64,000 bases of DNA from BPGX01 sp035405785. Its GTDB lineage: Bacteria; Bacteroidota; Bacteroidia; B-17B0; Aurantibacillaceae. Under the pieces are notes generated by a model. That model did no database searches, was not told the origin of the DNA, and saw only the letters and a list, made by a program, of their open reading frames with translations. Location: assembly GCA_035405785.1 (NCBI GenBank), contig DAONJS010000012.1:1-64000 (forward strand), given 5' to 3'. Numbering within the stretch: the first letter of the stretch is position 1; the number at the start of each line of letters is the position of its first letter. Below are positions 26,338 through 35,913 of the stretch, one piece after another. A program made the position numbers and the translations under genes.

Positions 26338-28770
26338 ATGAAAATATCATACAACATACTATCGGAACTATTACCTATCAAAATAAGTCCAAAAGAAGTA
26401 GCAGATATTCTTACAGAAATTGGATTAGAAGTAGAAGGTGTTACAGAATTTATTTCTCATAAAGGTTTGGAAAATGTGGTAGTTGGTGAAGTTATTGAAA
26501 AACAAAAACATCCAAACGCAGACAAACTTTCGCTTACAAAAGTCAATGTGGGTAATGATAAAATACTCCATATCGTTTGCGGTGCACCAAATGTAGATGT
26601 TGGACAAAAAGTATTGGTAGCATTAGTAGGTGCAGAATTACATACTTTTTCGGGAGAAACTATTTCAATTAAAAAATCAAAGATTCGTGGTGAAACCAGC
26701 GAAGGAATGATTTGTGCCGCTGATGAATTGGGCTTATCTGCAGACCATTCGGGTATAATGATTCTACCTGATGATGTGCCCGTAGGGCTTTCTGCAATGG
26801 ATTATTTCAAAGTTACAAAAGATGTGGTGTTTGATATTGGATTAACAGCCAATCGTGGAGATGCGGCTTCTCACATTGGCATTGCAAGGGATTTGAAAGC
26901 ATATTTGAAAACACATTTTCCAGAAGAATATAATGAACTTAATATACACTTTCCTGCATCGCTTGATTTTCCTGAATCTTCTGGCACAATTGATATTGAC
27001 ATACAAATTGCAAATACAGAAGATTGTAAAAGATACGCTGGTATTGTCATCAATGGTATAAAAGTTCAACCATCACCCGACTGGCTTCAAAACAGATTAA
27101 ACGCAGTAGGCATCCGTCCTATCAATAATATCGTGGATATTACTAACTATGTGATGATTGAATTAGGTCAGCCATTGCATGCTTTTGATGTAAAATCTAT
27201 TAAGGGAAATAAAATTATTGTAAAAAATGTTTTAGAAGGCACTGAATTTGTAACATTAGATGGTGTTAGCCGCAAACTCACCAACTATGATTTGATGATT
27301 TGTAATGCTGAAGAACCAATGTGTATTGCTGGTGTTTTTGGTGGATTAGAAAGTGGTATAAAAGAAGACACACAAACTATTTTTATAGAAAGTGCATGGT
27401 TTAATCCATCTGCTATTCGCAGAACATCCGCTCGTTTAGGATTAAAAACAGATGCATCTTTTCGCTTTGAAAGATTTGCAGATCCTGAAATGGTTGTATA
27501 TGCATTGAATAGAGCATGTTCTTTGATTCTTGAAATAGCAGGCGGTTCATTAAGTATGGGGGTAAAAGATATTTATCCTGAACCTATAACTGCTCATAAA
27601 GTAGGTTATTCTATTCGTCAGGCAAATGATTTGTTTGGTCAGGAAATTCCTTTTGATGTAACTAAAAAAATTATTGAAGAATTAGAAATTCAAATTGAAT
27701 CAGAAAGTCACGAAGGAATGCTGTTGTTAGTGCCACCAAGAAAATCAGATGTTACAAGAGAAGTAGATGTGGCAGAAGAAGTGTTGAGAATTTATGGATA
27801 CAATAAAATTTTACCTAAAAAGCAAATATCCTTTCAAATAGCAGAAAAAAAATCTTTTGACCAAACAGACAAAGCAAAATACTTTCAAAAAATATCTGAA
27901 TACCTTGTAGATAAAGGGTTTTACGAAACTCAAGGATTATCATTTCACAATCATTCATTTTATGGAGATGAACAAAATGATTTAATTGCTATCAAAAATC
28001 CAGTCAATACAGAATTAAATGTGCTGCGAAAAACATTGTTTTTCAACGCATTGCAAACAATTTCATTAAACGAAAGACATCAGCAAAAAAATGTATTAGG
28101 ATTTGAAATCGGTAAAGTATACTGGAAAGATGGTGGCACTTTGAATGAAGAATATCATTTATCTTTATTTTCTGCAGGAAAAAATAAATTGACCGAAAGT
28201 TTTTATTCAAACAATAAAGAATTTTATTTCATCAAAGAAATTGTAGAACAAATTCTTAAATTGAGTAATGTAGAATTTAGTTTTAATGAATTAAGCGAAC
28301 AGCCATTTTCTAATAGTATTGTTTATTTTGATAAAAATAAAAAAGAAATTGCTCGTGTTGGATTTATTCATTCATCTTTTACAAAAAGATTTGAAATAGA
28401 AAACACTCACATCATTTATGCTGAAATAAATTTAGACACATTATTTAATCATTATTGCAATAAAAAAGTTACTTACTCTGAAATACCTAAATTTCCTGTT
28501 GTTGAAAGAGATTTATCATTATTGCTTGATAAGTCCGTTCGTTACGCAGATATTAAATCAACAATAGAAAAAGCCGCTAAACAATATCTTATTAAATTAG
28601 AATTATTTGATTATTACGAAGGAAAGAACATCCCTGAAAATAAAAAATCTTATGCGGTAAGGTTGTATTTACAGGATCGCACTAAAACACTTACAGATAA
28701 AGAAATTGACAGCATAATGAATAAAGTGATTGATGCATTAACCAAACAATGTAAAGCAGAATTGAGATGA
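26338..28770 (+). CDS. pheT: Phenylalanine--tRNA ligase beta subunit
   Basis: An 810-residue protein of normal length with domains in order: tRNA-binding EMAP-like domain (about 40-155, VVGEVIEKQKHPNADKLSLT), B3/B4 editing domain (about 210-380, LGQPLHAFDVKSI), B5 (about 410-490, DVTREVDVAEEVLRIYGYNK), the catalytic-like core, and an FDX anticodon-binding domain at the C-terminus (FPVVERDLSLLLD). It pairs with PheS to charge tRNA-Phe. surE overlaps its stop by 4 bp, implying translational coupling. Confidence 0.97.
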   Translation: MKISYNILSELLPIKISPKEVADILTEIGLEVEGVTEFISHKGLENVVVGEVIEKQKHPNADKLSLTKVNVGNDKILHIVCGAPNVDVGQKVLVALVGAELHTFSGETISIKKSKIRGETSEGMICAADELGLSADHSGIMILPDDVPVGLSAMDYFKVTKDVVFDIGLTANRGDAASHIGIARDLKAYLKTHFPEEYNELNIHFPASLDFPESSGTIDIDIQIANTEDCKRYAGIVINGIKVQPSPDWLQNRLNAVGIRPINNIVDITNYVMIELGQPLHAFDVKSIKGNKIIVKNVLEGTEFVTLDGVSRKLTNYDLMICNAEEPMCIAGVFGGLESGIKEDTQTIFIESAWFNPSAIRRTSARLGLKTDASFRFERFADPEMVVYALNRACSLILEIAGGSLSMGVKDIYPEPITAHKVGYSIRQANDLFGQEIPFDVTKKIIEELEIQIESESHEGMLLLVPPRKSDVTREVDVAEEVLRIYGYNKILPKKQISFQIAEKKSFDQTDKAKYFQKISEYLVDKGFYETQGLSFHNHSFYGDEQNDLIAIKNPVNTELNVLRKTLFFNALQTISLNERHQQKNVLGFEIGKVYWKDGGTLNEEYHLSLFSAGKNKLTESFYSNNKEFYFIKEIVEQILKLSNVEFSFNELSEQPFSNSIVYFDKNKKEIARVGFIHSSFTKRFEIENTHIIYAEINLDTLFNHYCNKKVTYSEIPKFPVVERDLSLLLDKSVRYADIKSTIEKAAKQYLIKLELFDYYEGKNIPENKKSYAVRLYLQDRTKTLTDKEIDSIMNKVIDALTKQCKAELR

Positions 28771-29534
28771 AAAAACCATTTATACTTGTTACAAATGATG
28801 ATGGTATTAGTGCCCCTGGTATTTTGCATTTGAGTAAAATAGCCAAAGAATTTGGAGATGTAGCAGTCATTGCTCCTGATAAACCACAATCTGGCAGTGG
28901 ACACGCTATTACAATTCATACAACATTAAGAATACAAGCATCTAAAATACACGATGTTCTTATTGAATATTCAACAAACGGCACACCTGTTGATTGTGTA
29001 AAACTTGCAGTTAATAAAATTTTACCACAAAAACCTGATTTAATTTTATCTGGCATCAATCACGGAAGTAATAGTTCCATCAATGTTATTTATTCAGGCA
29101 CAATGTCTGCGGCTATTGAAGGGTATTTGGAAGGTATTCCGTCCGTTGGGTTTTCGCTTTGTAATTATAGTATTGAAGCAAATTTTTCACATTCGCTAAA
29201 ATATGTTCGTCAAATTATTGATTGGGTATTGAATAAAAATAACAAAGAACTCATTTGCTTGAATGTAAATATACCCGACCTTGCAGAAGATGAAATACGA
29301 GGTATAAAAATTTGTCGTCAGGCAAAAGGTAACTGGGTAGAAGAATTTGAAGAAAGATTAGATCCTTATGACCGTCCATATTATTGGATGACAGGAAAGT
29401 TTACTAACTTTGAGCCATCTGCCGAAGATACAGACGAATGGGCATTAGCCAATGGTTATATTTCGGTAGTGCCTATTTCTACTGATCTTACATGTTATTC
29501 TACACTGAATAAAATGAAACAAAATTTTGTATAA
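28767..29534 (+). CDS. surE: 5'/3'-nucleotidase SurE
   Basis: A 255-residue protein with the SurE motifs ILVTNDDGISAPGI (metal-binding Asp-Asp), PDKPQSGSGHAIT, LSGINHGSN and SGTMSAAIEGYLEGIPSVGFSL. SurE is a metal-dependent nucleoside monophosphatase linked to stationary-phase survival. The ATG overlaps the pheT stop (ATGA). The acyl-CoA dehydrogenase gene starts 18 bp later. Confidence 0.95.
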   Translation: MKKPFILVTNDDGISAPGILHLSKIAKEFGDVAVIAPDKPQSGSGHAITIHTTLRIQASKIHDVLIEYSTNGTPVDCVKLAVNKILPQKPDLILSGINHGSNSSINVIYSGTMSAAIEGYLEGIPSVGFSLCNYSIEANFSHSLKYVRQIIDWVLNKNNKELICLNVNIPDLAEDEIRGIKICRQAKGNWVEEFEERLDPYDRPYYWMTGKFTNFEPSAEDTDEWALANGYISVVPISTDLTCYSTLNKMKQNFV

Positions 29535-29552
29535 AAATAAAAACATAAGTAT

Positions 29553-30731
29553 ATGAGAACCGACAACTATCAACATCACGATTATTATTTAGTGGATGAA
29601 TTACTCACCGAAGAACATAAATTGATTAGAGACACTGTTCGTGCGTGGGTAAAAAAAGAAGTAACTCCAATTATTGAAGATGTATGTCAAAAAGCCACAT
29701 TTCATAAACCATGGATTAAAGGATTAGCAGAAATAGGTGCATTTGGACCTTTTATTCCACAAGAATACGGCGGTGCAGGATTAGATTATATTTCTTATGG
29801 TATTATGATGCAAGAATTAGAAAGAGGTGATAGTGGCGTTAGATCTACTGCATCTGTTCAAGGTTCTTTAGTAATGTTTCCCATTTATGCATTCGGCAGC
29901 GAAGAACAAAAGAAAAAATATCTACCAAAATTAGCTAAAGGAGAATTGATGGGATGTTTTGGATTAACAGAACCTGATTATGGTTCTAATCCTGCTGGTA
30001 TGATTACTCGCATAGAAGACAAAGGCGATTATTATTTGTTGAATGGTGCTAAAATGTGGATATCCAATGCTCCTTTTGCAGATATTGCAGTAGTTTGGGC
30101 AAAAGATGAAAATGGAGATATTCGTGGATTGATTGTAGAAAGAGGAATGGAAGGATTTTCTACACCTGAAACGCACGGTAAATGGAGTTTAAGAGCAAGT
30201 GCTACTGGTGAATTAGTGTTTGATAATGTAAAAGTGCCAAAAGAAAATTTATTGCCTAATATCAAAGGATTAAAAGGACCTTTGAGTTGTTTGAATAGTG
30301 CAAGATATGGTATTGCATGGGGAGCAATTGGTGCTGCGTTAGATTGTTATGACAGTGCATTAAGATATTCAAAAGAAAGAATACAATTTGGAAAACCAAT
30401 AGGTGCTTTTCAATTACAACAAAAGAAATTAGCCGAAATGATTACAGAAATTACAAAAGCACAATTATTAGCGTGGCGATTAGGTGTATTAAAAAATGAA
30501 AACAGAGCTACGCCTGCACAAATATCAATGGCAAAGAGAAATAATGTAGCAATGGCATTAAACATCGCCCGTGAAGCAAGACAAATACATGGTGGAATGG
30601 GCATCACAGGCGAGTTTCCAATAATGAGACACATGATGAATTTAGAATCTGTAATCACTTACGAAGGAACTCACGATATACATTTATTAATTACAGGAAT
30701 GGATATTACTGGATTTAATGCTTTTGCTTAA
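29553..30731 (+). CDS. Acyl-CoA dehydrogenase, glutaryl-CoA dehydrogenase type
   Basis: A 392-residue flavoprotein. Features point to the glutaryl-CoA dehydrogenase subgroup: SGVRSTASVQGSLVM (with the arginine that reads the glutaryl carboxylate), GCFGLTEPDYGSNP, KMWISNAPFADI, and a C-terminus ITYEGTHDIHLLITG with the catalytic Glu371. Such enzymes oxidise and decarboxylate glutaryl-CoA to crotonyl-CoA in lysine and tryptophan degradation, feeding electrons to ETF. The enoyl-CoA hydratase at 12.9 kb could take the next step. It follows surE closely and may share its transcript. Confidence 0.93.
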   Translation: MRTDNYQHHDYYLVDELLTEEHKLIRDTVRAWVKKEVTPIIEDVCQKATFHKPWIKGLAEIGAFGPFIPQEYGGAGLDYISYGIMMQELERGDSGVRSTASVQGSLVMFPIYAFGSEEQKKKYLPKLAKGELMGCFGLTEPDYGSNPAGMITRIEDKGDYYLLNGAKMWISNAPFADIAVVWAKDENGDIRGLIVERGMEGFSTPETHGKWSLRASATGELVFDNVKVPKENLLPNIKGLKGPLSCLNSARYGIAWGAIGAALDCYDSALRYSKERIQFGKPIGAFQLQQKKLAEMITEITKAQLLAWRLGVLKNENRATPAQISMAKRNNVAMALNIAREARQIHGGMGITGEFPIMRHMMNLESVITYEGTHDIHLLITGMDITGFNAFA

Positions 30732-30772
30732 TTAAAATCATTGTTGCTATTCTGGTGATTCAAAATGATTAA

Positions 30773-30828
30773 AAGACACATTGCACGCAAAGTTCGCAAA
30801 GAATAAGAATGCCAAGCACGCAAAGATT
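30773..30828. repeat. CGCAAAG-type intergenic repeat
   Basis: AAAGACACATTGCACGCAAA, GTTCGCAAAG and GCCAAGCACGCAAAGATTTT, a close match to 17791-17850. Confidence 0.6.
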
Positions 30829-30835
30829 TTTAATA

Positions 30836-30925
30836 GTTTTTAGTTTTGAGTGTTTAGTTTTTAGTTGGATTTTTTTTTCAATTTTATAACTCAAAATTAA
30901 AAACTCATAACTCAAAACTTATTAA
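30836..30925. repeat. TTAGTTTTTAGTT-type long hairpin
   Basis: TTTTGAGTGTTTAGTTTTTA faces ACTCAAAATTAAAAACTCAT and ACTCAAAACTTATT, giving an A/T-rich hairpin of about 90 bp, with the same arrangement as at 21340-21415. It separates the acyl-CoA dehydrogenase and rpe transcription units. Confidence 0.5.
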
Positions 30926-30965
30926 ACTTGAACATTGAGAATTGAAAATTTAAAACTAAAAACAA

Positions 30966-31619
30966 ATGCCAATACTTGCCCCATCATTATTATCCGCTGA
31001 TTTTGCTAATCTGCAAACTGCTATTGATATTGTTAATCAAAGTGAAGCAGAATGGTTGCATTTAGATATAATGGATGGCGTGTTTGTTCCCAATATATCT
31101 TTTGGTTTTCCTGTATTATCTGCTGTTCAAAAGCACTGTCAAAAGCCAATGGATGTGCATTTGATGATTGTAGAACCTGATAGATATATTGAAAGATTTG
31201 CTAAAACAGGGGCTTACAATATCAGCGTGCATTTAGAAGCATCTGTTCATTTGCACAGAACTGTTCAACTAATTAAGTCATTTAATGTAAAAGCGGGCGT
31301 GGCTATCAATCCACATACTTCTGTAAGTTTGTTAGAAGATATTATTGCAGAAATTGATGTGGTTTGTTTGATGTCTGTAAATCCTGGCTTTGGGGGACAA
31401 AAGTTTATTGAAAATACTTATTCAAAAATTGACAAATTGAAAAATTTAATTTTGCAAAAAAATTCCCGTGCTTTAATTGAAATTGATGGTGGTGTAGATA
31501 TAAACAACATAGAAAAATTAGTAAAAGCAGGTGCAGATATACTGGTTGCAGGCAATAGTGTATTTGGTCAAAAAGATATTAAATTAGCCATTCAACAATT
31601 GAAAGCACTTTGTAAATAA
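30966..31619 (+). CDS. rpe: Ribulose-phosphate 3-epimerase
   Basis: A 217-residue TIM-barrel enzyme with LAPSLLSADFANL, LHLDIMDGVFVPNISFG (metal and catalytic Asp), DVHLMIVEPDRY, SVNPGFGGQKFIE and EIDGGVDINN. It interconverts ribulose 5-phosphate and xylulose 5-phosphate in the pentose phosphate pathway. Its TAA shares one base with the ATG of the next gene (TAATG), so translation of the two is coupled. Confidence 0.97.
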   Translation: MPILAPSLLSADFANLQTAIDIVNQSEAEWLHLDIMDGVFVPNISFGFPVLSAVQKHCQKPMDVHLMIVEPDRYIERFAKTGAYNISVHLEASVHLHRTVQLIKSFNVKAGVAINPHTSVSLLEDIIAEIDVVCLMSVNPGFGGQKFIENTYSKIDKLKNLILQKNSRALIEIDGGVDINNIEKLVKAGADILVAGNSVFGQKDIKLAIQQLKALCK

Positions 31620-32287
31620 TGAATACAGAAAGACAAATTGAGTATTTAAAAAATTTCATCACAGAAAAAAGATTTGAAAGATTTGTAAATGTTCTTAATC
31701 AAAGAACAAGATATGTTACTGTTGTGTTAGAAGATGTGTTTCAAGGACATAATGCTGCGGCAGTATTAAGAAGTTGTGATTGCTTTGGTGTGCAGGATAT
31801 TTATTGTGCAGAAAACAGAAATGAATTCAAGCCGAATGAAGAAGTATCAATGGGTGCTGGTCAATGGTTAAACATTTATCGTTTCAGAGAAAAAGAAAAA
31901 AATAATACTGAAATTTGTTATCAAACTTTAAGAGAAAAAGGATATAAAATAGTAGCCACCTCACCACATGCAAATGCAGTATCAATAAAAGATTTGAAAT
32001 TAGATGCTCCTATTGCACTTGTATTTGGTGCAGAAAAAGAAGGACTAACAGAATATGCACTAAATAATGCAGATGAAAGTGTATTTATACCAATGTATGG
32101 ATTTACTGAAAGTTTTAATATCAGTGTTACAGTAGCATTATGCTTGTATGAATTGATAAATAGATTGAGAAATTCTAATATAAATTATTCTTTGTCAGAA
32201 CAAGAAAAACAAGAGATTTTATTGCAATGGATGAAAAACAGCATCAAAGATGCAGATAGAATTTTAGAGAGGTTGGAAGAAAAATAA
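31619..32287 (+). CDS. trmH: tRNA (guanosine-2'-O-)-methyltransferase, TrmH family
   Basis: A 222-residue SPOUT-class methyltransferase. The motifs are DVFQGHNAAAVLRSCDCFG, LVFGAEKEGL (motif 2) and IPMYGFTESFNISVTVALCL (motif 3, the SAM-binding knot). The full-length match to TrmH suggests 2'-O-methylation of G18 in tRNA. The C-terminal extension is short and charged. Coupled to rpe by a one-base stop/start overlap. Confidence 0.92.
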   Translation: MNTERQIEYLKNFITEKRFERFVNVLNQRTRYVTVVLEDVFQGHNAAAVLRSCDCFGVQDIYCAENRNEFKPNEEVSMGAGQWLNIYRFREKEKNNTEICYQTLREKGYKIVATSPHANAVSIKDLKLDAPIALVFGAEKEGLTEYALNNADESVFIPMYGFTESFNISVTVALCLYELINRLRNSNINYSLSEQEKQEILLQWMKNSIKDADRILERLEEK

Positions 32288-32436
32288 GATTGCTGTTAAG
32301 TTTAAATTAAACCGCAATGACACTAAGAATTTTTATATTTCAATTTTCAATGTGCCGACGCTGTTGGTCGGCATGCTGACATTTTGTAAAACAAAATCGT
32401 CAGCATTCAATACTCTATGTTCAATTTTCAATTATA

Positions 32437-32535
32437 ATATCCAAACAAACTGATTTCTGAAAACTATAACAATATATTTTTTTCTCCCACTTTTTTAGAA
32501 AAAAGTAAACAAAAATCTGTTATTAGAAGGCAATC
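32437..32535 (-). repeat. MITE-like element, partial (copy B)
   Basis: Read on the minus strand: AGATTGCCTTCTAATAACAG, ATTTTTGTTTAC, a palindrome GTTTACTTTTTTC/AAAAAAGTGGGAG, then TTTTCAGAAATCAGTTTGTT and TGGATAT. The order and sequence match the right half of the copy at 61172-61421. The left half is replaced by a CATTGCGAG element. Confidence 0.6.
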
Positions 32536-32543
32536 TACTTACA

Positions 32544-32634
32544 TCATCACTGCGAGCGAAGCGAAGCAATCTCAAAAGTATTATCCACATAACAATTACG
32601 AGATTGTTTCGGACTATCGTCCTTGCAATGACGA
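32544..32634. repeat. CATTGCGAG-type inverted-repeat element (copy 2)
   Basis: CACTGCGAGCGAAGCGAAGC with AATCTC at the left faces GAGATTGTTTCGGACTATCG and TCCTTGCAATGACGA at the right. The element is about 90 bp with imperfect terminal inverted repeats of about 30 bp and no ORF. Related copies lie at 55600-55687 and 61001-61129. Confidence 0.7.
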
Positions 32635-32675
32635 AAAAACTAATCACTAAAAACTAAAAATTCAAAACTCACTCA

Positions 32676-34124
32676 TCACCTTCCCCACCAATATCTGATA
32701 AAATTTAGGTAACCTTTTCGCCATTCGTAGTTGGCTGAAGCATTGAGTAAAGCAAGTGTATTTTTATCTGATGAATTAATTTCTTTTTCTAATGAAATAT
32801 CAATTTTATTTTCAGGTAAAATATTTTCATTGTTTGATGCAAATAATATCAAATTGCTTGTGGCTTCTGAAACTCCTGTTGATATATGTGAAGTGAAAAA
32901 TCCTGATTTTTGAAGTGTAGATACTAAAACTCTTGTTCCTTTTCCTGTCTTGTTTTTGTAATATCCATACCAATTGATAATTAAAACTGATGAGTCATTT
33001 TTGAAATGTGTTTTTAATTCGGAAAAATTTTCTGCTGTGAGTAAATAAGATGGTGGCTCTTCTCCATTAAACAAATCCATAATAATAACATCATAATGCG
33101 CTGTATCTTTTTTCAAAAACCATTGTGCATCATCACAAATAGTTTTGACATTTTTATTTAAGTTGAAATACTTTTTGGCACAATCAATTATTCTGGGATC
33201 AATTTCTACACCCGTAATTTCAGAACTGTATTTTGAAAGTTTGTTAGCAATAATTCCACCACCTAATCCTAAAATCAAAATTTTCTTATTTTTCCATTTG
33301 TGTGCAGAAAATACACTGTCTATCACATTAGCATAATCAAGTGTTTTATCATTTTTAAAATCAACAAACGACTGAATAATATAATTCACTAATAAATATC
33401 TTGTTTGATAATCATCAACAACCATTACAGATGAAAAAACACCGTCGTTTTGATAAATAATGTTTTTATGCAATTTCTTTTCAGGATAAATAATAGCCAC
33501 TATAAAAAGCATAGTGAGAAAAATTTCAATTTTGTAAAATAATACAGATACTAATAATGCAATGAAAGATAAAATATAAATGGTCATTTGTATGCCAAGA
33601 TATGGAAATGTAAATAATACAGCCATAATTGCAAATACAATACTGCCCATTGTAGAAAATGCAAGTATTTTTCCATAAGTAGGTTGATGATGGTTTATTT
33701 TTTGTGAAGCATCAATAAGTATAGTGCTAATAGCACCAAAAGCAAACATAGGAATAAGTAATAAAAACAAAGCATCTAAAAACACAGCAGTTAATAGTTC
33801 AAAATTATATTGAATCAAAATCATTGAAATGTTAGTGTTGAATTTCCATAATGATAAAGATATTGCCAGAAGTAAAAAGAGAATTGAAAGTGTTTTTGAA
33901 TTAAATTGTTTATTTGTATTAGTTTCCTTTTGGCATAGATAGTTGGCATAATAATACCCTGCTGCTAATCCAAGCATGGTAATACATAAAACCATTAACC
34001 AAACATACAAACTGCTTCCAAAGAATACTGCTAACTTTCTTGATGATGCTAATTCAGACACTAACATCATTCCACCTTCAACAAATGAAACAAGATAATA
34101 AAAGTGAAGTGAATTTTTTTTCAT
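32676..34124 (-). CDS. Fused membrane/spermidine-synthase-like protein
   Basis: A 482-residue protein. The N-terminal ~210 residues hold about six membrane helices (VEGGMMLVSELASSRKLAVF near the start), and the C-terminal half is a Rossmann methyltransferase-like domain related to spermidine synthase (KKILILGLGGGIIANKLSKY, TGVEIDPRI, YDVIIMDLFNGEEPPSYLLT). Similar fused proteins are common and mostly uncharacterised; polyamine aminopropyl transfer is possible but unproven. It overlaps aroC by 4 bp, last in the leftward purF-yggS-aroC unit. Confidence 0.82.
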   Translation of the reverse strand: MKKNSLHFYYLVSFVEGGMMLVSELASSRKLAVFFGSSLYVWLMVLCITMLGLAAGYYYANYLCQKETNTNKQFNSKTLSILFLLLAISLSLWKFNTNISMILIQYNFELLTAVFLDALFLLLIPMFAFGAISTILIDASQKINHHQPTYGKILAFSTMGSIVFAIMAVLFTFPYLGIQMTIYILSFIALLVSVLFYKIEIFLTMLFIVAIIYPEKKLHKNIIYQNDGVFSSVMVVDDYQTRYLLVNYIIQSFVDFKNDKTLDYANVIDSVFSAHKWKNKKILILGLGGGIIANKLSKYSSEITGVEIDPRIIDCAKKYFNLNKNVKTICDDAQWFLKKDTAHYDVIIMDLFNGEEPPSYLLTAENFSELKTHFKNDSSVLIINWYGYYKNKTGKGTRVLVSTLQKSGFFTSHISTGVSEATSNLILFASNNENILPENKIDISLEKEINSSDKNTLALLNASANYEWRKGYLNFIRYWWGR

Positions 34125-35200
34125 AAACGATTTAATTTGCTCATCAAATAAGCATCAGCAAGCACCAGTGCTGCCATACTTTCTACAATAGGCATTGCTC
34201 TTGGAAGCACCATTACATCGTGTCTGCCTTGTATTTTTATTGTAACATTTTCATTCGTGTTTGAAATAGTTTGCTGTGTTTTTTTTACAGAAGCAATGGG
34301 CTTAAATGCAACATTAAATACTATATCATTTCCATTGCTTATTCCACCTTGAATACCGCCGCTATTATTTGATTTGAAATATAATTTGTCTTTGTCAATA
34401 AACATTTCATCATTCACTTCACTTCCGAAATAATTTGTAATAGAAAATCCTTTACCAATTTCAAATCCTTTAACTGCATTTATGCTCATCATAGCATAAG
34501 CCAAAGCAGCATTGAGTTTGTCAAATACAGGTTCGCCCCAACCAGCAGGCACATTTTTAATAACGCAGGTAATTATTCCACCAAGTGTATCACCTTCATT
34601 TTTCGCTTGTTCAACTAATTTTAATATCTCATCATTTTTTTTGTCATCAGGACATCTGAAAGGATTGCTTTCTATATTTGAAGCACTAATGTTTTTAATA
34701 TCATAATCAATTTGAATATCTTTAATTTTTGAAACAAAAGCAATGATTTCAATATCTAATTTTTTTAATAGCAACTTTGCAATAGCACCACCTACAACTC
34801 TTGCAATGGTTTCTCTTGCAGAACTCCTGCCACCTCCACGATAATCCCGCAATCCAAATTTTTTTTCATAAGTATAATCTGCGTGCGATGGACGATAAAC
34901 ATCTTTCAAATGTTCATAATCTGCAGGATTTTGATTTTTATTTTCTACAATAAAAGCAATGGGCGTTCCAAGCGTTTTATTTTCAAATATACCAGATAAA
35001 AAAATGACCTCATCAGGTTCTAATCTTGGAGAAGTCCATATTCCCTGATTAGTTTTTCTACGAGATAATTCGTGTTGAATAAAATTTATATCAATTTCTA
35101 ATCCCGCAGGACAACCGTCAATTATGCCACCAATGGATTTGCCGTGACTTTCACCAAAAGTATGTAATTGAAATATCTTTCCAAAAGTATTGCCTGCCAT
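34121..35200 (-). CDS. aroC: Chorismate synthase
   Basis: A 359-residue enzyme of normal length with FGESHGKSIGGIIDGCPAG, RPSHADYTYEKKFGLRDYRG, GGGRSSARETIARVVGGAIA and GGIQGGISNG. It converts EPSP to chorismate using reduced FMN, the last step of the shikimate pathway. Its start directly abuts the yggS stop, and the next gene overlaps its end by 4 bp. Confidence 0.97.
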   Translation of the reverse strand: MAGNTFGKIFQLHTFGESHGKSIGGIIDGCPAGLEIDINFIQHELSRRKTNQGIWTSPRLEPDEVIFLSGIFENKTLGTPIAFIVENKNQNPADYEHLKDVYRPSHADYTYEKKFGLRDYRGGGRSSARETIARVVGGAIAKLLLKKLDIEIIAFVSKIKDIQIDYDIKNISASNIESNPFRCPDDKKNDEILKLVEQAKNEGDTLGGIITCVIKNVPAGWGEPVFDKLNAALAYAMMSINAVKGFEIGKGFSITNYFGSEVNDEMFIDKDKLYFKSNNSGGIQGGISNGNDIVFNVAFKPIASVKKTQQTISNTNENVTIKIQGRHDVMVLPRAMPIVESMAALVLADAYLMSKLNRL

Positions 35201-35890
35201 TTAATTTGTTTTTTTTCTTTCTCCAAAAATCAGTGTGCCAATTCTAATAGCATTGCTGCCACATTCAATAGCAATAGGATAGTCATTGCTCATTCCCATA
35301 CTCAAAATTTTCATATCTACATTTGGTAAAGAAATGGTTTGTTTAATTTCATCAAAAAGATTTTTAAGTTGTAAAAACTCATTTTTGATTTGTTGTGAAT
35401 CATTTGTAAATGTTGCCATTCCCATTAAGCCAAGAATTTTTACATTTTGAAATTGTTGAATTTCTGATGATTTCAAAACTTGTCTGCATTCATCAATGTC
35501 AAAACCAAATTTTGTTTCTTCTTTGGCAATATGAATTTGAAGCAAACAATTGATTACACGATTGTTCTTGATGGCTTGTTTATTGACTTCGTAAAGTAAT
35601 TTCAGGTTATCAATACTATGAATTAGATACACAAATGAAGCAATATATTTTACTTTGTTTGATTGCAGATGACCAATGAAGTGCCAACGAATATCTTTGG
35701 GAAGTTGTTCATATTTTTGTTTTAATTCCTGTGCATAGTTTTCGCCAAAATCTCTGTGTCCGGCATTATATGCCTGTAAAATTTTTTCAATAGGTTGAAA
35801 TTTGGAAACAGCAATGAGTGTAATGTGTGAAGGTATTTGTTTTTTTATTTGTAATAAATTTTGAGATATTGTGTTTTCAAGTGTTTCCAT
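35201..35890 (-). CDS. YggS/PLPBP-family pyridoxal-phosphate homeostasis protein
   Basis: A 229-residue single-domain PLP protein of the alanine-racemase N-terminal fold. The PLP lysine is in TLIAVSKFQP. Other family motifs are RDFGENYAQELKQK, WHFIGHLQSNK, FGFDIDE, GLMGMAT and LSMGMSNDYPIAIECGSNAI with RIG. Members buffer PLP and have no known catalytic reaction. It lies in the purF-aroC unit. Confidence 0.94.
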   Translation of the reverse strand: METLENTISQNLLQIKKQIPSHITLIAVSKFQPIEKILQAYNAGHRDFGENYAQELKQKYEQLPKDIRWHFIGHLQSNKVKYIASFVYLIHSIDNLKLLYEVNKQAIKNNRVINCLLQIHIAKEETKFGFDIDECRQVLKSSEIQQFQNVKILGLMGMATFTNDSQQIKNEFLQLKNLFDEIKQTISLPNVDMKILSMGMSNDYPIAIECGSNAIRIGTLIFGERKKTN

Positions 35891-35913
35891 TGTAATAAAA
35901 TTTAATAAACACT

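Larger units (their letters stand above)
32288..32675. other. Gene-free 388 bp between convergent genes, packed with repeats
   Basis: Contains a hairpin pair TGCCGAC/GGTCGGCA and TGACATTTTGT/ACAAAATCGTCA (about 32352-32404), a partial MITE-like element (32437-32535), a CATTGCGAG-type inverted-repeat element (32544-32634) and one arm of the ACTAAAAACT hairpin (32636-32672). No gene seen. Confidence 0.65.
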
